Part shown: positions 58,964 to 64,000 of the stretch, piece after piece
Position numbering within the stretch: the stretch's first letter is position 1
Layout: each line of letters opens with the position of its first letter
Assembly (NCBI RefSeq): GCF_964275005.1
Contig: NC_092705.1
Coordinates: 12,990,385 to 13,054,384, forward strand
Reading direction: 5' to 3'
DNA: 64,000 bases
Source: Diadema setosum
Lineage: Eukaryota; Echinodermata; Echinoidea; Diadematoida; Diadematidae
Translations under genes and position numbers: made by a program
Notes under the pieces: model-generated
Databases searched by the model: none
What the model saw: only the letters and a program-made list of their open reading frames with translations
What the model was told of the DNA's origin: nothing

Positions 58964-61472
58964 CTTGAGGTTACAGAAAGAGATACAGATAAAGAGGTAA
59001 AAGGTAGGAGCCATCAATTGCAAACTCACTTATTCTTTTCTTACAGAACAAATGAAATTGTCATCAACATGATATCACATTCAAGACCAAACTGTCTTTT
59101 GCCTTTACAAGTGTTATTATTGTTTTCTAATCTCAGAGGAATATCAGTTGGTATTATGATTTTGTAGAACAGATGCATGCCCACCTAGACAGGCAAATAA
59201 AGTACATTGTAGATGTATAGATAAGTAATTGATATTCAGAATATTTAGGTAGGACGACCTATTTCTTGTCAATCCTCTCTTTGACAGTGAGCTTCAACAA
59301 GGATTACTTCCTTCATTATATCCTGCATTTTTGTTCTTTTACTTTGTGTCACTGCATGTGAAACAAGAAGGCTCTTTTAATTTTAACAAACACGAGTCTT
59401 TCATTTGTACTTTACGGGAGAACAAGATAGTTGCTTTGTTAGAACAGCTTATGTATGTTTATTTGTTGACCAGGGGTGAGGGAATGGCTATACTGCAAAG
59501 GTAGGAAGCAAACCAACCATCTCTTTAAGCACATTATATAATATCTTGTGGGGATATGATACGATAAACAATTATTACAATTAGCAGCAGCAACGAATTT
59601 AACAAGGTACCACACAGAACAGAACTGAACAAAGCCACCAAATACTTCATGCACCAATACACAGGTCAAGGGTCAAATGAAAGGGCAGGGTCATGCAGTG
59701 TGCAGAAAAAAATGCTGAAAAAATATATAAAAAGTCATGCTGCTTTATCACAAACATCATCACTTCTGATTTCTTGCAATGAACTGTATACATGTAAAAC
59801 ATGCAAGGCATCGGCTCTTCTTTGCAATTCCACAGTTCAGATGGACATGGTCTGTTTTGCACCAAAACATTTTTTTTTTCATTCCTACATAAGATTATTA
59901 ACCCATTGAGGACAAGTTAGTTCTGGGTACACTCAGGCAAGAGTCTATGAGAAATGCGTGTCGTAGCAAAATCAAACCGTCCTCAACGGGTTAAGATCAC
60001 AATGAGCTTACGCATGTGTGGTCAGTATAACGGGAGTAATTTTGATTTTATCAACTCCAATTGACCAACATCTAATAGGCACATTGACAGAATATGTTGT
60101 TATTAACGTACAACAACACAACAAAAAGTGTGAATGATATCATATTGTACAGCTGAAATACTAGTAGCTTGCAAGAGACCTACTACTGTCAGTTTCTTCA
60201 TAAAGTTTCTCATCTACTATGGGGATTAAACTTAAAGAGAGGCGCAGGACCATTCTAAGGCAGGAAACAAAAGGAGCTGCAAACAAGACTACATAATCAA
60301 ATTGAGACACAAGAAACACAAAACAAAACCAACAACAACAAAAATCCCAGCACATTAGCAACACCGTGAGATTTATGATACTACAGTCACCCCCTGGAAC
60401 ATGTCAATACAGACGAAATTACAGACTACAAAGAATCTCAGGATGCATTTGAGCACTCTCCTAAAGTGTACCGTACCGTACCATACTGAGTGAAAAGTGG
60501 ACATCCTTCAAAAGCATACCAGAACTGTACCATAAGTTGGCATGACAAGAATGCGCATAACACGCACTATGTCATAATTTCAACAGTTGATTCTTTTTGT
60601 TCGGGACACTGGTATGTAGTGTAAGCACGTTGGGTGTATGACCCTGTTGCTACAAAACGTGTGACCCCTCCGACTTGAGTCCAAAATTACCTCAAGAGGC
60701 ATGTTTCTCCAAAGAGAGCTCCAAACATTCCTTATCTGGCATGATACATTGCATGACATGGTATACATTAGTTTGAATCGGTTTGGTTCACTTTGAGTGC
60801 TCAAACGCAGCCTCGAACTATGGTGTATGCCACTAAAGACCATTACACAACTTCAGCGAATGCACACCATTTACAAGAATGGGAAGTAACATTGGCTCCA
60901 GGTTAATCATTTATAATGACAGCACAAATTTGATCACATGTAGAAGAGATGTGTGTGTGCGTGTGCAGCTATTGTACAACGGTTTGGATCTTGAGGACAG
61001 AATATTCTAATACAACACACCATAGAGGGCACAGTGATACTGAATCATGCATTGTACAAACATATATAGGACATACGACTTAGAGACACAGAGTTAACAG
61101 ACAGAGACAAAAAAGAGAGGGAGTGAGACATATCTATAAGACATATAGACCAATCCAACCTGGCAGAAAATCCATCATTACTGCGGTGTCCTAATCACAC
61201 ACGTGTGTGCAAAATGCGTAATATATATTGCTGCCGGCACAAACCGGCCCAAATATATATATATATATATCACATGCGCATTCACATAATATGAGCATGC
61301 GCGCATGGGGAATCGCAGTATTGACAGATTTTGCTGCCAGGTCAGATCGGTCTACAGCAGAGAAAGAACGAGAAGCAGCAGCTCAAAATTGAAGCTCTCT
61401 TGGATTATCGACAGCTATTAGAGACAAGTATAAGGAAGGCCAAGACTATCCTATCATGGGGTTGGTACTTAC
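58964..61472 (-). other. LRCH intron (2509 bp)
   Basis: It begins GTAAGT at the 5' side (minus strand) and ends CTCAAG. It contains an 89-bp TTAA MITE (59902-59990) and a short (TA)n run near 61255-61270; no other gene was seen. Confidence 0.7.
59902..59990. mobile_element. 89-bp TTAA MITE, copy 2 (in LRCH intron)
   Basis: Left CCCATTGAGGACA, right mirror CGTCCTCAACGGG, flanked by TTAA on both sides (59898-59901, 59991-59994). The interior matches copy 1 (GTCTATG-GAAATGCGTGT-GTAGCAA-ATCAAACCGTCC). The inner palindrome is degraded here. Confidence 0.85.
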
Positions 61473-61550
61473 AGCTGGCACGCCTGCGTTTACACACACT
61501 TTAAGGAAACTGTCCACGTTTCTCCTGCTCTTGGCTGCACTAAGCTTTGG
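61473..61550 (-). CDS. LRCH: LRCH-family gene, internal CH-domain exon
   Basis: 26 codons: starts PKLSAAKSRRNVDSFLKV, ends NAGVPA. It encodes the middle of the CH domain (the K-x-RRNV-x-x-FL block, a clear LRCH hallmark). The acceptor is CCCCAACAG, with a strong branch-site candidate ACTAAC at 61582-61587, about 35 nt upstream. The donor is GCT/GTAAGT, a near-perfect consensus. Phase is 0 on both sides. It is too short to be found as an open frame alone and is recognised from motif plus splice sites plus order between the two flanking exons. Confidence 0.85.
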
Positions 61551-62714
61551 CTGTTGGGGTATGAAAGGTGACAGAGACTCCGTTAGTCCATTATGATGAT
61601 GTGCTCTTCACCTTCATTTCCAAACCACATTCACATCGATTTTCATAAATTGAATACAATCAGACAAACAGGATGGTAGAAGTCATGTTTTATATTGACA
61701 TCAAATGGCAAAGTCGCAGAATATTAATATTTTTGTATGATTTCACCGAATAGTTAATAATATTATTGTTCGCTGCAACATTTGCACATTACCTGGTGTG
61801 ATGACATTCTGAATGCACAACTTTACCATTGGTTTGTGCACAAAAATATCACCAAAACCATGTTTTCTAATCTCTTGATTCAATAAGTAGAAACCTTTCC
61901 CCCAACGTGTAATTGTGAAATGTTATTACAACACAACAAACATTTGATGCATAGGATGCAAATTTCTCTCTTTGATTTCATGTCAAAAATGAAACTTTTT
62001 GTGTACATCAGAGACTTATGACGCATTCTCACTTCATTTCATTTCCTTGTGTGGTTTAATCATCATTTTCATAATCAACATCATTTTCATCATCATCATC
62101 TTCATCATCATCTTCATCATCATCGTCATCATCATTATCATCATCATCATCTTCATCATCATTATCTTCATCATTATCTTCATCATCATCGTCATCATCA
62201 TCATCTTCATCATCATCTTCATCATCATCGTCATCATCATCATCATTATCGTCATCGTCATCTTCATCATCATCGTCATCATCATTATCATCATCGTCAT
62301 CTTCATCATCATTATCTTCATCATCGTCTTCATCATCATCGTCTTCATCATCATCTTCATCATCGTCTTCATCATCATCGTCTTCATCATCATCTTCATC
62401 ATCATCGTCATCATCATCATCGTCTTCATCATCGTCGTCATCATCATCGTCTTCATCATCTTCATCATCGTCGTCATCATCATCGTCATCATCATCGTCA
62501 TCATCATCGTCTTCATCATCGTCGTCATCATCATCGTCTTCATCATTATCTTCATCATCGTCATCATCGTCTTCATCATTATCTTCATCATCATCGTCAT
62601 CATTGTGATCATCATATTCATTTTCAACATCATCATCTTCATTATCATCTTTAATCATCATCTACAACATCATCTTCATCATTAATCAGCATTATCATCA
62701 CCATCTTCTTTTTC

Positions 62715-62750
<36 letters not shown>

Positions 62751-62754
62751 TTAC
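61551..62754 (-). other. LRCH intron (1204 bp)
   Basis: Donor GTAAG followed at once by (ATG)n, acceptor CAACAG. More than half of the intron is the (ATC)n microsatellite; the remainder shows no gene. Confidence 0.75.
62072..62750. repeat. Imperfect (ATC)n/(GAT)n microsatellite, about 680 bp
   Basis: ATC trinucleotides with TTC, GTC and ATT variants in a quasi-regular order, forming higher-order units such as (TTCATCATCATCGTCATCATC). It is open in four of six frames (His/Leu, Ile, Met/Lys or Asp/Glu homopolymers), all of them artefacts. Its right end touches position +6 of an LRCH splice donor. Confidence 0.95.
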
Positions 62755-62892
62755 CGCTGCTGCAGATGGGATATGGATGCTGGAGATAGCGTGGGGCTTG
62801 ATGTTATTTGACAGGTGACATAGAACCACTCCATCCATCAGTGCTTCTGCTAGATCTTCCGGTAATGAGACCTTCAACCTTGACTCTATGCT
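62755..62892 (-). CDS. LRCH: LRCH-family gene, CH-domain first-half exon
   Basis: 46 codons: SIESRLKVSLPEDLAEAL, then MDGVVLCHLSNNIKPHAISS and IHIPSAAA. DGV-x-LC-x-L-x-N is the core first helix of CH domains, and ESRLKV-LP-DL with IH-PS is specific to the LRCH type. The acceptor is ATCCTTCAG with CTAAC about 40 nt upstream; the donor is GCG/GTAAG. Phase 0 at both ends, so it joins PKLSAAK of the next exon as SAAA/PKLS. Upstream exons with the leucine-rich repeats and linker must lie beyond the right edge. Confidence 0.88.
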
Positions 62893-62972
62893 CTGAAGGA
62901 TAAGTGCGACAAAGAAGGCGGCAAACGTCAGTTAGGTGTTAAGAGCTAGCTTTTACACAAGCACACTATTAA

Positions 62973-63362
62973 AGGTATGGTATAGTTGTGGTTGATATGG
63001 GAATTTGGGTTTTTAACTTTTTGCAAGATAATTAGAACCCACTCGTATGAAATATTAAAGAGCATACATTTCTATTAAAGAGGAATTAGATGTTTGATAA
63101 AAATTGGTTTTGAAATAATGGAGATATCAAAGATAAAAGGAAAATTGAAAAAGTCAAAAGAAAACAAATCGAAGAACTAATAAAACGTGGGACCCAACTT
63201 TTATTATGACCCCATTTTTTTTACTTTTTGAATTTTCATCAAATAAACTTTTCATTCTTCTTAGAATTGTATGCCCTTTAATATTTCATACATGTGGTTT
63301 CTAATTATCTTGCAAAAAGTTAAAACCTGAATCCCCATCTCAACCATAACTATATCATCCCC
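62973..63362 (+). repeat. Foldback MITE family F2, copy d (complete, in LRCH intron)
   Basis: Left end AGGTATGGTATAGTTGTGG, right end the complement of GGGGATGATATAGTTATGG, flanked by TTAA on both sides (62969-62972, 63363-63366). The arms mirror over about 180 bp (TTTTAACTTTTTGCAAGAT, AATATT-AAGAGCATACA, TTTGATAAAAATTGG). The centre holds the short A-rich spacer. Confidence 0.85.
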
Positions 63363-63366
63363 TTAA

Positions 63367-64000
63367 ATCTACACAACTGGATCTACCACGGTCCTGAGCA
63401 TTTGTTTCTTGGGTAGACAAAGTTGACTACTTCAACATAACATATATATATCAAATAATGGCAAACAGTCAATGACACAGAAACTCACTGAGAAGAAAAC
63501 TGACAGTTGAACAAGCACATACTTTCATTACAATTTCATGTCGATTGTTCATTTCTAGAACTCTACATCTGCTGAAATGAATGGATAGGTTTGTATCAAT
63601 CCTACATAACAGTGGCTAGCTGCGTATTGAACAAATATCTGCTCTCCATTAATCTGTTTTTCCCTTGATTTGTTACAAAAGGTTTGCAATACAACACACA
63701 TTGACTTGAAAAAGACATGCTTTACAACATTTTACTTTTCACTGTGGTGCTACACCTGTAGATTGTGACAGTTTTTATAGTGATTTATGCCTTTCCCTGA
63801 CGCTCAAATCAAAGCTGGGTGGAAATGCATCCTTTGATTGCACTTTGACGTGTCCCTATATTGCAAATCTGAATGATGGAAGATACTTTCAAAAGAAAAG
63901 TACATTTAAGCTTACTATGAATGGATCTGTAGGTGCATTTAAAGTGTCACTTTAGAATTGCCTTCACACTTTTATTCTGAATACACAAATTTCCCAGTTT
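63367..64000 (-). other. Probable LRCH intron continuing off the edge
   Basis: No exon with both splice sites and an open phase was found. It is presumed intron upstream of the exon at 62755-62892. Confidence 0.45.

Noticed and set aside
62034-62685. Open frames of 200 or more codons (poly-Ile, His-rich, Met/Lys or Asp/Glu) over the ATC repeat
   Set aside because: They exist in several frames at once because the repeat has no stop codons; the region is an intron of the LRCH gene.
1-64000. Retroviral, LTR or Polinton-type fossils
   Set aside because: I saw no long direct terminal repeats, primer-binding site, gag/protease/integrase or capsid motifs; the reverse transcriptase pieces are CR1/L2-type LINE.

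Overview
The window reads as animal nuclear DNA, AT-rich and gene-poor, with very many microsatellites, short inverted-repeat transposons and CR1/L2-like LINE remnants. A marine deuterostome, most likely an echinoderm such as a sea urchin or a relative, fits best. The grounds are a same-strand cluster of intronless-looking rhodopsin-class receptors of a lineage-expanded kind, a metazoan LRCH gene with short exons and long introns, and CR1/L2-type LINEs with short tandem tails. The species assignment is inference; no search was run.

Protein-coding content is small and all of it is on the minus strand. Two complete, apparently single-exon class A GPCR genes lie at 13538-14689 and 25082-26197, and a third paralogue at 38770-39903 is broken by several frameshifts. 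They share unusual family signatures (FAISSFNL in TM3, LERY or IERF in place of DRY, CW-x-PNQ in TM6, NPxVY in TM7) and probably arose by local duplication. At the right end, three short exons (62755-62892, 61473-61550, 58847-58963) encode the C-terminal calponin-homology domain and natural stop of an LRCH-family gene. Its 5' part lies beyond the right edge.

The rest is repeat landscape. From left to right the main elements are: foldback elements of family F1 (219, 20725, 42725); a palindromic TA-array MITE of family F3 (1628, 34073); a 5-bp-TSD inverted-repeat element in two copies (3140, 52969); two tRNA-type SINEs (5222, 5598); a decayed PIF/Harbinger transposon with transposase remnants (5987-8047); foldback family F2 in four copies (19851, 50962, 54854, 62973); a LINE 3' part (21356-22595) and a second on the minus strand (46045-46760); a Tc1/mariner-like inverted-repeat element with a nested LINE tail (32090-33674); a piggyBac-like TTAA element (36054-37032); two copies of an 85-89 bp TTAA MITE (51396, 59902); and a diverged tandem duplication (47247-48260). 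An 89-bp minisatellite and a 21-bp repeat lie just 3' of the LRCH stop codon. A roughly 670-bp (ATC)n tract begins immediately inside an LRCH splice donor.

The receptors and LRCH have no evident functional link. I found no convincing novel multi-gene system. The most interesting points are the LRCH donor-adjacent repeat, the GPCR cluster with its pseudogene, and the concentration of TTAA-flanked foldback families. I saw no retrovirus, LTR or Polinton-type fossil.
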